Below, piece after piece: positions 1 through 9,028 of a DNA stretch of 64,000 nt. The stretch's first letter is position 1; each line of letters begins with the position of its first letter. A program made the position numbers and the translations under genes. The stretch is from Afipia sp. GAS231. GTDB taxonomy: Bacteria > Pseudomonadota > Alphaproteobacteria > Rhizobiales > Xanthobacteraceae. The stretch is taken from the NCBI RefSeq assembly GCF_900103365.1, contig NZ_LT629703.1, forward strand, positions 7,240,501 to 7,304,500. The letters run 5' to 3'. The notes below the pieces were generated by a model. The model was not told where the DNA came from and searched no databases. It was given only the letters and a program-made list of their open reading frames with translations.

Positions 1-1938
1 GTCTATTTCGACAAGTCGGTGAACGAACTCACGGTGGCTGAAGCGGCTTATCTCGCGGCGATGCCGAAGGCGCCGGGCGCGCTGCATCCCGTGCGCAACC
101 GCGACCGCGCCGTCGAGCGCCGCAACTACGTGATCGATCGCCTGCTGGAAAACGGCTGGATCAAGCAGGCCGACGCCGACAAGGCCCGCAAGGATCCGCT
201 GATCGTCACCAACCGCAGCAACGGCGCGCATATCTTCGCCGGCGAATATTTTGCCGAGGAAGTCCGTCGCGACATCTTCGAGCGTTACGGCGAAAAGAAA
301 CTCTACGAAGGCGGACTGTCGGTCCGCGCCACGCTTGATCCGAAGATTCAGGTGATGGCGCGCAAGACCATGGTGGCCGGCCTCGTCAATTTCGACGAGG
401 CGACCGGCTGGCGTGGTGCGCCTTCGAAGCTGGACATCTCCGGTGATTGGGGCGTGAAACTCGCCGACATCAAATCGCTGAGCGACATCTCGCCCTGGCG
501 CATGGCCGTGGTGCTGGAGACGTCCGACCAGTCGGCACGGATCGGTTTTCAGCCGGCCCGCGAACTCGGTGGTGCGGTCAGTAAGCAGCGGCAGACCGGC
601 ATCATTGCGATCGACGGCGTGAAATGGGCCAAGGCCGCGTCGGGACCCCAAAAGGGCAAGACGCCGACCTCGGTGGCGCAGGTGGTGGCGGCGGGCGACG
701 TGATCTATGCCGATCCGCTGTTCGGCAAGGACGGCAACCCCGTCGAAGGTCAGTACCGGCTGCGTCAGTTGCCCGAAGTGTCCGGCGCGATGGTCGCGAT
801 GGATCCCTGGACCGGCCGCGTGCTGGCGATGGTCGGCGGCTTCTCGTTCGACCAGAGCCAGTTCAACCGCGCGACGCAAGCCTATCGGCAGCCCGGCTCG
901 TCGTTCAAGCCGCTGGTCTATTCGGCGGCGATGGACAACGGCTACACGCCATCAACCGTCGTGGTCGACGCCCCCATCGAAATCGACCAGGGGCAGGGCG
1001 CCGGCGTCTGGCGCCCGGAAAACTACTCGTCCGGCAAATACCAGGGGCCGGTGACGCTGCGTAACGCGCTGCGGCAGTCGCTGAACACGGTGACGGTGCG
1101 GCTGGCGCAGGACATCGGCATGCCCCTGATCGGCGAATATGCCCGGCGTTTCGGTGTCTACGACGAACTTCCGAATTTCCTGTCCTATGCGCTGGGCGCC
1201 GGCGAAACCACGGTCATGCGGATGGTCACGGCGTATTCGATGTTCGCCAATGGCGGCCGTCGCGTGAAGCCGACCTTGATCGATCGCATCCAGGACCGTT
1301 ACGGGCACACCATCTTCAAGCACGACGCCCGCGAATGCCGCGGCTGCGACGCGCCCGCCGGCTGGAAAAACCAGCCCGAGCCGCAACTGGTCGATCGCCG
1401 CGAGCAGGTGCTGGATCCGATGACGGCCTACCAGATCACGTCGATGATGGAAGGCGTGGTGCAGGCCGGTACGGCGATGGCCGTGAAGGAAGTCGGCAAG
1501 CCGATCGCCGGCAAGACCGGTACCACCAACGATGAAAAGGACGCCTGGTTCGTCGGCTTCTCGCCGGACCTCGTGGTCGGCATCTATGTCGGCTACGACA
1601 AGCCGCGCAACCTCGGCCGTGGCGCCACCGGCGGTCATCTGGCCGCGCCGATCGCCCGCGACTTCCTGAAACTCGCGCTGGCCGACAAGCCGCCGATTCC
1701 GTTCAAGGTGCCGGCCGGCATCAAGCTGGTTCGCGTCGATGCCAAGTCCGGCATGCGCGCCGGTCCCGGCGACGGCGGCCGCACTATCCTGGAAGCGTTC
1801 AAGCCGGGCACGGCGCCGCCGGATAACTACTCCGTCATCGGCGTGGCCGATGCCGACGGGCAGCGCACGATCATCCCGCAGGGCACCGCACCTGACGCCG
1901 GCAACATCATGCGGCCGGGAACCGGCGGGCTGTACTAG
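1..1938 (+). CDS. Penicillin-binding protein 1A, copy 1 (5' end outside window)
   Basis: Bifunctional class A PBP that polymerises and cross-links peptidoglycan at the inner membrane. The reading frame is open from base 1, so the N-terminal membrane anchor and catalytic part of the glycosyltransferase domain lie upstream of the window; what remains corresponds to about residue 190 onward of the neighbouring copy. The transpeptidase domain is complete: SSFK (active serine codon at 898), SLN near 1078 and KTGTT near 1513. The C-terminal tail ends in a Gly-rich RPGTGGLY. It is followed after 84 bases by a second, very similar gene, which suggests a tandem duplication. Function is certain at family level; whether both copies are needed cannot be told. 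Confidence 0.93.
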   Translation, partial: VYFDKSVNELTVAEAAYLAAMPKAPGALHPVRNRDRAVERRNYVIDRLLENGWIKQADADKARKDPLIVTNRSNGAHIFAGEYFAEEVRRDIFERYGEKKLYEGGLSVRATLDPKIQVMARKTMVAGLVNFDEATGWRGAPSKLDISGDWGVKLADIKSLSDISPWRMAVVLETSDQSARIGFQPARELGGAVSKQRQTGIIAIDGVKWAKAASGPQKGKTPTSVAQVVAAGDVIYADPLFGKDGNPVEGQYRLRQLPEVSGAMVAMDPWTGRVLAMVGGFSFDQSQFNRATQAYRQPGSSFKPLVYSAAMDNGYTPSTVVVDAPIEIDQGQGAGVWRPENYSSGKYQGPVTLRNALRQSLNTVTVRLAQDIGMPLIGEYARRFGVYDELPNFLSYALGAGETTVMRMVTAYSMFANGGRRVKPTLIDRIQDRYGHTIFKHDARECRGCDAPAGWKNQPEPQLVDRREQVLDPMTAYQITSMMEGVVQAGTAMAVKEVGKPIAGKTGTTNDEKDAWFVGFSPDLVVGIYVGYDKPRNLGRGATGGHLAAPIARDFLKLALADKPPIPFKVPAGIKLVRVDAKSGMRAGPGDGGRTILEAFKPGTAPPDNYSVIGVADADGQRTIIPQGTAPDAGNIMRPGTGGLY

Positions 1939-2022
1939 GCCCAATCGCCTGCTTGTCTGGAGCGTTCGCACCAGGACAGGCGCTGAAGGTTGCACTGCAA
2001 GAGTTGGAACGGAATTTCGGTA

Positions 2023-4515
2023 ATGCGCTTGCTGGTGCGGTTTTTTGGTTTCCTGTTCGCTGCGGGAACGGTGGTGTTTCTGGTCGGCGTTGCCGGCGCA
2101 GCCGGCGCGATCTGGCATTTCTCCAAGGACCTGCCGGACTATTCGCAGCTTCAGGATTACGAGCCGCCGGTGATGACCCGCGTGCACGCCTCCGACGGCG
2201 CGCTGCTCGGCGAATACGCCAAGGAGCGCCGGCTCTATCTTCCGATCCAGGCCGTTCCAAAGCTCGTCATCAACGCGTTCCTCGCCGCCGAAGACAAGAA
2301 CTTCTACGAGCATGGCGGCATCGATTTCTCCGGCATGGCCCGCGCCGTGGTGCTGTATGCGCAGAATTTCGGCTCGAACAGGCGTCCGCAGGGTGCCTCG
2401 ACGATCACCCAGCAGGTCGCGAAGAACTTCCTTCTCACCAATGAGGTGTCGTTCGCCCGCAAGATCAAGGAAGCGTTGCTGGCGATGCGCATCGAGCGCG
2501 CCTATTCCAAGGACCGCATCCTCGAACTGTACCTCAATGAAATCTACCTCGGGCTCGGCGCCTACGGAATCGGCGCGGCGTCGCTGGTCTATTTCGACAA
2601 GTCGGTGAACGAACTCACGGTCGCTGAAGCGGCTTATCTCGCGGCGATGCCGAAGGCGCCGGGCGCGCTGCATCCGGTGCGCAACCGCGAGCGCGCCATC
2701 GAACGCCGCAACTACGTGATCGACCGCCTCTTGGAAAACGGCTGGATCAAGCAGGCCGAAGCCGAGAAAGCCCGCAAGGACCCGCTGGTCGTCACCAACC
2801 GGTCCAACAGCGCGCGTACTTTCGCCGGCGAGTATTTTGCCGAGGAAGTCCGCCGCGACATCTTCGAGCGCTACGGCGAAAAGAAACTCTACGAGGGTGG
2901 TCTCTCGGTCCGCACCACGCTCGATCCGAAGCTGCAGGTGATGGCGCGCAAGACCATGGCCGCCGGCCTCGTCAACTTTGACGAGGCGCAGGGTTGGCGC
3001 GGTGCGATGAGCAAGCTCGATATATCCGGCGATTGGGGCGTGAAACTCGCCGACATCAAATCGCTGGCCGACATCTCGCCATGGCGGATGGCCGTGGTGC
3101 TGGAAACCAGCGACCAGTCTGCGCGGATCGGTTTTCAGCCGGGCCACGAACTGGGTGGCGCGGTCAGCAGGGACCGGCAAACCGGCCTCATCCCACTGGA
3201 CGGGGTCAAATGGGCGAAGCCGGTGGGTGCGGCACGCGGCAAGACGCAGGCCTCGGTGGCGCAAATTCTGTCGCCGGGTGACGTGATCTATGCCGATCCG
3301 CTGTTCGGCAAGGACGGCAACGTCGTCGAAGGCCAATATCGCTTGCGGCAACTGCCGGAAGTGTCCGGCGCCATGGTCGCGATGGATCCGTGGACCGGCC
3401 GCGTGCTGGCGATGGTCGGCGGCTTCTCGTTCGACCAGAGCCAGTTCAACCGCGCGACGCAGGCCTATCGGCAGCCCGGATCGACGTTCAAGCCGCTGGT
3501 CTATTCATCGGCCATCGACAATGGCTATACGCCCTCGAGCATCATGGTCGACGGGCCGATCGAGATCGATCAGGGACAGGCCGGCGTCTGGCGTCCGGAA
3601 AACTTTTCGGTCGGCAAATATCGCGGGCCCATCACCCTTCGCGAGGCTCTCAAGTGGTCGATCAACACCGTGACCGTGCGGCTGGCGCAGGACATCGGCA
3701 TGCCCTTGATCGGCGAATATGCCAAACGCTTCGGCGTCTATGACGAATTGCCGAACTATCTCTCCTATGCGCTCGGCGCCGGCGAAACCACGGTGATGCG
3801 GATGGTCACGGCCTATTCGATCTTCGCCAATGGCGGCCGCCGCGTGAAGGCGACCCTGATCGACCGCATCCAGGACCGCTACGGCCATACGATCTTCAAG
3901 CACGACGCGCGGGAATGCCGTGGTTGCGACGCGCCCGAGGGCTGGAAGAACCAGCCCGAGCCGCAACTGGTCGATCGCCGCGAGCAGGTGCTCGATACGC
4001 TGACGGCCTATCAGATCACGTCGATGATGGAAGGCGTGGTGCAGGGCGGCACCGCGTCGGTGATGCGGGAAGTGGGCAAGCCGATCGCCGGCAAGACCGG
4101 TACCACCAGCGACGGAAAGGATGTCTGGTTCGTCGGCTTTTCGCCGGACCTCGTCGTTGGTCTCTATCTCGGCTATGACAAGCCCCGCAGCCTGGGAAGA
4201 GCGGCGCAGGGCGGTCATACCGCGGCGCCCATCGCCAAGGATTTCATGAAGCTCGCGCTTGCCGACAAGCCGCCAACCCCTTTCAAGATTCCCGCCGGCA
4301 TGAGGCTGGTGCAGGTCGATCCCAAGACCGGCGCGCGCGCCAGGCCCGGCGACGGCACCAAAACCATCCTGGAGGCGTTCAAGCCGGGTACCGCGCCGAC
4401 GGATAGTTACGCCGTCATGGGCGTCGGCGCCGACGATGGCAGGCTGCTCCCGATGGGGACGCCGGGCGACGTCGGCAGCGACATCATGAGACCCGGAACC
4501 GGCAGCCTTTACTAG
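2023..4515 (+). CDS. mrcA: Penicillin-binding protein 1A, copy 2 (mrcA/ponA family)
   Basis: Complete 830-residue class A PBP. An N-terminal membrane segment (about residues 5-30) is followed by a GT51 glycosyltransferase domain with the EDKNFYEHGG motif near residue 90, and a transpeptidase domain with STFK (Ser487), SIN (546) and KTGTT (691). I chose the ATG at 2023, which gives the usual short basic N-terminus before the membrane segment and has a GGAACGGA-like ribosome site upstream; a TTG at 1990 is in frame but less likely. By eye about nine residues in ten match copy 1 across the shared part, including the tail. Likely acts in septal or side-wall peptidoglycan synthesis. Confidence 0.95.
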   Translation: MRLLVRFFGFLFAAGTVVFLVGVAGAAGAIWHFSKDLPDYSQLQDYEPPVMTRVHASDGALLGEYAKERRLYLPIQAVPKLVINAFLAAEDKNFYEHGGIDFSGMARAVVLYAQNFGSNRRPQGASTITQQVAKNFLLTNEVSFARKIKEALLAMRIERAYSKDRILELYLNEIYLGLGAYGIGAASLVYFDKSVNELTVAEAAYLAAMPKAPGALHPVRNRERAIERRNYVIDRLLENGWIKQAEAEKARKDPLVVTNRSNSARTFAGEYFAEEVRRDIFERYGEKKLYEGGLSVRTTLDPKLQVMARKTMAAGLVNFDEAQGWRGAMSKLDISGDWGVKLADIKSLADISPWRMAVVLETSDQSARIGFQPGHELGGAVSRDRQTGLIPLDGVKWAKPVGAARGKTQASVAQILSPGDVIYADPLFGKDGNVVEGQYRLRQLPEVSGAMVAMDPWTGRVLAMVGGFSFDQSQFNRATQAYRQPGSTFKPLVYSSAIDNGYTPSSIMVDGPIEIDQGQAGVWRPENFSVGKYRGPITLREALKWSINTVTVRLAQDIGMPLIGEYAKRFGVYDELPNYLSYALGAGETTVMRMVTAYSIFANGGRRVKATLIDRIQDRYGHTIFKHDARECRGCDAPEGWKNQPEPQLVDRREQVLDTLTAYQITSMMEGVVQGGTASVMREVGKPIAGKTGTTSDGKDVWFVGFSPDLVVGLYLGYDKPRSLGRAAQGGHTAAPIAKDFMKLALADKPPTPFKIPAGMRLVQVDPKTGARARPGDGTKTILEAFKPGTAPTDSYAVMGVGADDGRLLPMGTPGDVGSDIMRPGTGSLY

Positions 4516-4593
4516 AGCGTTGCGCTTTGCGGCATACGCCGCTACATCCGTCGCAACCATCCAGTGGCGGTCCAACCGCAGATCAGAGAGACC

Positions 4594-5725
4594 ATGCGCG
4601 CCGAAGTCGAACGCCTTGTTGAAGAGATCGAGCAGTCAGTCGGGCTGCTGAGGAGGCATCTTTGACGTCGATGCATCCACGGCACGCCTCGCGGAGCTGA
4701 ACAAGCTCGCCGAAGATCCCAATCTCTGGAACGATCCGCAGAAGGCCCAGAAGCTGATGCAGGAGCGCACCTCGCTGGTCGATGCGCTCGAAGGCATCGG
4801 CAAGGTCGAGCGCGAGCTCTCTGACAACGTTGAAATGATCGCGCTCGGCGAAGCCGAGAGCGATGAAGGCGTGGTCACCGAGGCCGAGAACGCGCTGAAG
4901 GCGCTGAAGAAGGAAGTCGCCCGCCGCGAGCTGGAAGCGCTGCTGTCCGGCGAGGCCGACAAGTTCGATTCCTATCTCGAAGTCCATGCCGGCGCCGGCG
5001 GCACCGAAAGCCAGGACTGGGCCTCGATGCTGCTGCGCATGTACACGCGCTGGGCCGAGAAGCACGGCTTCAAGATCGAATATCTCGAAGAGACCCCGGG
5101 CGAAGAAGCCGGCATCAAGTCCGCCACCATCCAGATCTCAGGGCACAACGCCTATGGCTGGCTGAAGACCGAAGGTGGCGTGCACCGGCTGGTGCGGATA
5201 TCGCCGTTCGATTCCAACGCGCGCCGGCACACCTCGTTCTCGTCGGTGGCGATTTTTCCGGTCGTCGACAACTCCATCAAGATCGACATCGCCGAGTCAG
5301 ACGTTCGCACCGATACCATGCGGTCGGGCGGCGCCGGCGGCCAGCACGTCAACAAGACCGAATCGGCCGTCCGGCTCACGCATATTCCGACCGGCGTCGC
5401 GGTGGTCTGTCAGGCCGGCCGCTCGCAGCACAAGAACAAGGCGCAGGCCTGGGACATGCTGCGCGCGCGCCTCTATGAAATCGAGTTGAAGAAGCGCGAA
5501 GAGCAGGCCGCCGCCGATCAGGCCGCCAAGACCGATATCGGCTGGGGCCACCAGATCCGCTCCTACGTGCTGCAGCCCTATCAGATGGTGAAGGACCTGC
5601 GCACCGGCGTGCAGACGTCGGATACGTCGGGCGTGCTCGACGGCGATCTCGATGAATTCATGGCGGCGACGCTGGCGCAACGCGCGTTCGGCACCTCGCC
5701 CGGCGCGGTCGAGGATATGGACTAA
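4594..5725 (+). CDS. prfB: Peptide chain release factor 2, with programmed +1 frameshift
   Basis: RF2 recognises UGA/UAA and triggers peptide release. Translation starts at ATG 4594, runs 23 codons to an in-frame TGA at 4663-4665, and must shift +1 to continue at GAC 4664 and finish at 5725, giving about 376 residues, normal for RF2. The shift site AGG AGG CAT CTT TGA C has the internal Shine-Dalgarno AGGAGG just upstream of CTT TGA, the classical autoregulatory arrangement. In the body, SPF (stop-codon recognition tripeptide, in [12 protein letters not shown]) and GGQ ([14 protein letters not shown], catalytic) are both intact. Annotating only the long open frame would start wrongly near 4757. 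Confidence 0.96.
4651..4666 (+). promoter_or_regulatory. prfB +1 programmed frameshift site
   Basis: AGGAGG (4651-4656), CAT, CTT (slippery codon 4660-4662), TGA (4663-4665), C. The internal Shine-Dalgarno, CUU slip codon and UGA followed by C match the known RF2 autoregulation signal, in which scarce RF2 lets the ribosome slip by one base. Confidence 0.93.
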
Positions 5726-5730
5726 CCGAT

Positions 5731-5862
5731 AGCGTTTTCGAGCGAAGTGGGTACCGGTTCGCATAGCAATCAAGTTTACGCAGATTGCGTAGACTTATCT
5801 GCGGTAGAAAACGCGTCAAACAAACTAAGAGCGTTTTCGAGCGAAGTCGCGTCAAAACAAAG
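5731..5862. repeat. Bradyrhizobium-type interspersed repeat (GCGTTTTCGAGCGAAG family)
   Basis: Two copies of GCGTTTTCGAGCGAAGT (from 5731 and 5830) flank a GTACCGGTTCGC block and AGAAAACGCGTCAAA, which pairs with the GCGTTTTC arm. The same modules occur in opposite orientation near 49930. The element fills most of the gap between prfB and the next gene and is probably a mobile or passively spread palindromic repeat. Confidence 0.7.
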
Positions 5863-5871
5863 AGTCTGATC

Positions 5872-6741
5872 ATGACCAAAGTCGCGTTCATCGGTCTTGG
5901 CAACATGGGCCATGGCATGGCCGGCCGCTATCTCGAAGCCGGCTTCGACGTCGCCGTATGGAATCGCAGCAGAGCGAAAGCCGAAGACCTGATCGCGCGC
6001 GGCGCACGCTGGGCATCAACGCCGGCAGATGCCGCCGACGGCGCCGATGCCGTGGTGACGATGGTGGCGGACGACGGCGCGTCGCGCAGCGTCTGGCTCG
6101 GCAAGGACGGTGCCGCTTCGAACATGAAACCGGGCAGCCTCGCGATCGAATGCTCGACCGTGTCGCATCAGCATGCGCTCGACATGGCGCGCGAACTGCG
6201 CGGACGTGGTCTCGTCTACATCGATTGCCCCGTGACCGGCCTGCCGGAAGCGGCCGCCGCCGGCAAGCTGACGCTCTTGGTCGGCGCCGACGCGGCCGAT
6301 CTGGAACGGGCGGCGCCATATCTGTTGCCGCTCAGTACGACCGTGCGCCATTTCGGTGCGGTCGGCAGCGGCACCGTGTTCAAGCTGATCAACAACCTGA
6401 TCGGGGCGGTGCAGATCGCAAGCCTCGCCGAGGGCGTTGCGATCGCCGAACAGGCCGGCCTCGACATGAAGCTGGTGGGCGAAGCGCTGGCGACGGGTGC
6501 TGTGGCGAGCCCGCAGGTGATCCGTCACTCCAAACGCATGATCGCGCGCGATTTCTCCGGCGCTTCTTTCACCTCCGCGCTGCGTCACAAGGATGCGGCC
6601 TATGCGGTGGCGCTGGCCGAGAGCCTGCTGCCCGGCGTGCCGGTCAGCCGCGCCGCGCTTGCCGCCTATGAGAAAGCGAAAGCCCACGCGCCCGACGAGG
6701 ACGAGGGCAGCATGATCGCGATCGTCTCACAGCCGAAATAG
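5872..6741 (+). CDS. NAD(P)-dependent oxidoreductase, 3-hydroxyisobutyrate dehydrogenase family
   Basis: A 289-residue beta-hydroxyacid dehydrogenase. The N-terminal Rossmann fingerprint GLGNMGHGMA is followed by the family signature CPVTGLPEAAAAGKLTLLVG (usually DAPVSGG...), and the catalytic lysine sits in LINNLIGAVQIAS (K in FKLINN). The C-terminal helical domain is complete. The start at 5872 places the GxGxxG loop at residue 8, as usual; an upstream in-frame start at 5785 would lie inside an intergenic repeat. Substrate is not determinable: 3-hydroxyisobutyrate, tartronate semialdehyde and glyoxylate reductases share this fold. Confidence 0.88.
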   Translation: MTKVAFIGLGNMGHGMAGRYLEAGFDVAVWNRSRAKAEDLIARGARWASTPADAADGADAVVTMVADDGASRSVWLGKDGAASNMKPGSLAIECSTVSHQHALDMARELRGRGLVYIDCPVTGLPEAAAAGKLTLLVGADAADLERAAPYLLPLSTTVRHFGAVGSGTVFKLINNLIGAVQIASLAEGVAIAEQAGLDMKLVGEALATGAVASPQVIRHSKRMIARDFSGASFTSALRHKDAAYAVALAESLLPGVPVSRAALAAYEKAKAHAPDEDEGSMIAIVSQPK

Positions 6742-6826
6742 CCGCGTCGCGAACGCGTGTCCGGGAATCGGGTGGGCATATCAGCCGCAGCGGAATAAAC
6801 CGGCGTCATTGCAGATAAGAATCGTG

Positions 6827-7732
6827 ATGATCGCTGATAACACGTCGATAGACGCCCGCGACTGGTCACTGCTCGGCCTGCTGTCGGTGCTGTGGGGCGG
6901 CTCGTTCTTTTTCAACGGCGTGGTGCTGCGAGAATTGCCGCCGCTGACGCTGGTTTTCCTGCGCGTGGCGCTCGCAACCGTCATGCTGTTGCCGCTGCTG
7001 TGGCTCTACCGGATCCGCTTTCCCAAGGGCGTGTCCGGCTGGAAGCCGTTTTTCGCGATCGGGCTTCTCAACAACGTGCTGCCGTTCTCGCTGATCGTAT
7101 TCGGGCAGACCTATATCCCAAGCGGGCTGGCTTCGATTCTCAATGCCACGACGCCGTTGTTCACCGTCATGGTGATGGCCGTGCCCGGCGAGGAGAAGTT
7201 GAAGTCGCACCGGATTGCGGGCGTCGTCGCGGGCCTGATCGGCGTAGCCATTCTGCATGGCAACGGCCTCGGGTTCGAGAGCGGGCAGGGTTTTGGCATC
7301 CTGCTCTGTCTTGCGGCGGCCCTCAGCTACGGATTGTCGGCGCTGGTGGCACGGCGGTGGCTTGCGAACTCGCCGCCGCTTGGCACCGCGACATTCCAGA
7401 TGCTGGCCTCGGCCGTGATGATGACTGTTGTCGCCGGACTGATCGAACGTCCCTGGCAATTGCCGATGCCGTCCGCCGTGACCTGGCTCGCGGTGATCGG
7501 TCTCGCGGCCCTGTCGACCGCGCTCGCCTACATCGTATTCTTTCAGATCCTGCGACGTTCCGGCGCCACCAACGTCATGCTGGTGACGCTCCTGATCCCG
7601 GTGACCGCGATCCTGCTCGGCTATCTCGTGCTGGGCGAAAAGATATCCGCGCAGGAGATTGCCGGCGCGCTGGTGATCGGCAGCGCGCTGTTGTTGATCG
7701 ATGGACGGGTTCTGAAATTCTTTCAGGGTTAG
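6827..7732 (+). CDS. EamA/DMT-family membrane transporter
   Basis: About 301 residues with ten predicted hydrophobic helices in two EamA repeats. The first carries LLSVLWGGSFFFNGV and LVFLRVALATVMLL; the second repeats the pattern from about residue 155. The C-terminal helix TLLIPVTAILLGYLVLGEKIS is characteristic of drug/metabolite exporters. The ATG at 6827 was preferred over upstream TTG 6809 and GTG 6824 because it removes a non-family extension, but the choice is uncertain. Probably an inner-membrane metabolite exporter; the substrate is unknown. Confidence 0.88.
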   Translation: MIADNTSIDARDWSLLGLLSVLWGGSFFFNGVVLRELPPLTLVFLRVALATVMLLPLLWLYRIRFPKGVSGWKPFFAIGLLNNVLPFSLIVFGQTYIPSGLASILNATTPLFTVMVMAVPGEEKLKSHRIAGVVAGLIGVAILHGNGLGFESGQGFGILLCLAAALSYGLSALVARRWLANSPPLGTATFQMLASAVMMTVVAGLIERPWQLPMPSAVTWLAVIGLAALSTALAYIVFFQILRRSGATNVMLVTLLIPVTAILLGYLVLGEKISAQEIAGALVIGSALLLIDGRVLKFFQG

Positions 7733-8056
7733 GCGTGGACAAGGCATACGCCGCGCAGTTCCCATTCGGAACTGGGCAAAGCCCACCGGTTCCCGGTGGC
7801 GGGTCTTCAGCCGTCACGCTTGCTTTGCAGAAGACAGCATTGCGGCCCAACGTGATGAGGTTGGTGGGCATGATGAGCTGGGGTGTTGGCAGGCCCGGCA
7901 ACCAAGTCTGACATATTGTGGATGGTGCATTTGTGCGGCTTATGGAAAGTGCACTTGTGCGGTGCACAATTCCATTGTTCAAAGCTGTGGAAAAGCGAGA
8001 CAAATCCGTTGATTTTGCTAAACTTCATTTGTTGTAACAACTTATGGAGTGTTCGT
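7733..8056. other. Intergenic region with short repeats
   Basis: No convincing gene. Contents visible: a 7-bp stem (CCACCGG/CCGGTGG, about 7784-7800) without a T-tract, a direct repeat GTGCA(T/C)TTGTGCGG at 7925-7938 and 7949-7962 (24-base period), and an AT-richer stretch with TTGTTGTAACAA just before the next gene, likely its promoter region. Confidence 0.5.
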
Positions 8057-8500
8057 ATGAGTGTTAGTACAGACGTCCTAACCCGTACCCCATTTGAGTT
8101 GGATCAATTGGAGCGCGAAATCAAAGGCACGGTGGGTCCATATCGGCCGCGCGGCGCGGTTCGGCCGCTCTCGCCGATGCCGGACTACGTCGCGCACCGG
8201 AACGGCGTCAACGAGGTTGGCAAGCTGTCGGCCGAGGCCGTGGTGCGCGAATACGAAGCGGCGGTGAATGAGATCGAGGCCCTCGGAACGGAACTGCAGG
8301 ACGCCGCCAACAAATGCGAGGCAATGGTGGCAGGCGTCCATAACGTGGTCGCCGAAATCAAGGAGATCGCTGCAGGGTATCGCGACCAGGGCAAGCGTTA
8401 CTTCCTGCAGATCGAGGCCGTTTCGTTGATGACAACAGAAGTTCGGAACACCTGCGAAAATCTCAAGAAGAAGATCGCGGCCGAGACATTGACCCAGTGA
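8057..8500 (+). CDS. Hypothetical coiled-coil protein
   Basis: A 147-residue protein of unrecognised family. The N-terminal 60 residues are Pro/Arg-rich (GPYRPRGAVRPLSPMPDY). From about residue 58 it is predicted almost entirely helical with heptad-like spacing (EYEAAVNEIEALGTELQDA), ending in a Lys-rich segment. It has no signal peptide or membrane segment. The ATG at 8057 follows a TATGGAGTGTTCGT leader with a GGAG ribosome site; the frame remains open upstream to 7883, but that part does not look coding. Likely a cytoplasmic structural or chemotaxis-associated protein, but I do not recognise it. Confidence 0.7.
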   Translation: MSVSTDVLTRTPFELDQLEREIKGTVGPYRPRGAVRPLSPMPDYVAHRNGVNEVGKLSAEAVVREYEAAVNEIEALGTELQDAANKCEAMVAGVHNVVAEIKEIAAGYRDQGKRYFLQIEAVSLMTTEVRNTCENLKKKIAAETLTQ

Positions 8501-8840
8501 TATTTCGGCTATGGCCGCAGCTTGTGATCAGCGGCCCGTAGTTATTGCTGTGATCGTGGGGCTAATCTGAGGTGAACGGTGTTGCGCCATCCCCGCGCCT
8601 AAATGTGGTTTGTTCTATTCAATACCCAAGTCGCTCGACGTCTTGCCCCCGCTTCGGCGGGGGTTTTTTCTGGTCATGAGAGGGACAATTACTGCGCGCG
8701 GCAAGGTAATCGAGTGACCGGGCACTTCCGTTCATGGCCCCTTTTCGGACCTGAGGCGATGTCCGATGTGAGTCCGCAATACCAGGGATAGCGGACATGA
8801 ATCGAGTTCGCGCACTAACCTCGATTGATGAGTACACGCC
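8501..8840. other. Gene-poor spacer
   Basis: No credible protein gene. It contains the strong terminator at 8646-8669. The remainder, up to the carbamoyltransferase remnant, shows no feature I can name; a weak resemblance to the sequence downstream of the intact carbamoyltransferase (11290-11350) is visible next to 8840. Confidence 0.5.
8646..8669 (+). terminator. Rho-independent terminator with UUCG loop
   Basis: Perfect 7-bp stem CCCCCGC/GCGGGGG closed by TTCG and followed by six T residues. It is a very strong terminator. It lies about 145 bases after the stop of the coiled-coil gene, so it ends that transcript or an unannotated small RNA. Confidence 0.88.
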
Positions 8841-8947
8841 CTAGCTGGCGCGGCTCGATTTCCACGCCGCATACCAGCCGGTGAATCGCCCGCTGTCGCG
8901 CTCGCCGGTAAAGGCGCCACGGTCGTGAATGACCCGGGCAAGTCTTG
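8841..8947 (-). pseudogene. Remnant of a carbamoyltransferase 3' end
   Basis: Read on the minus strand this encodes GERDSGRFTGWYAAWKSS and a stop, closely matching the C-terminus of the intact carbamoyltransferase 2.5 kb away (GERDSGRFTGWHPAWKSG). Over the first 67 bases (8841-8907) I count 58 identities with 11352-11418, about 87 percent. Similarity fades beyond that and TGA codons interrupt the frame just upstream near 8955, so only a fragment is left. Either a decayed paralogue or a duplication linked to arrival of the cassette in between. Confidence 0.75.
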
Positions 8948-9028
8948 CCGCGATCAGAAATTCACCTCATCATGGTAGACGATAAACGGGGCGTGGCCGA
9001 CGCCGATCGACTACGTCGACAGAGAGGA

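Noticed and set aside
952-3351. 799-codon minus-strand frame over the two PBP genes
   Set aside because: Antisense shadow of two clearly coding PBP genes; composition is His/Asp/Arg-rich and spans the intergenic gap without a plausible start.
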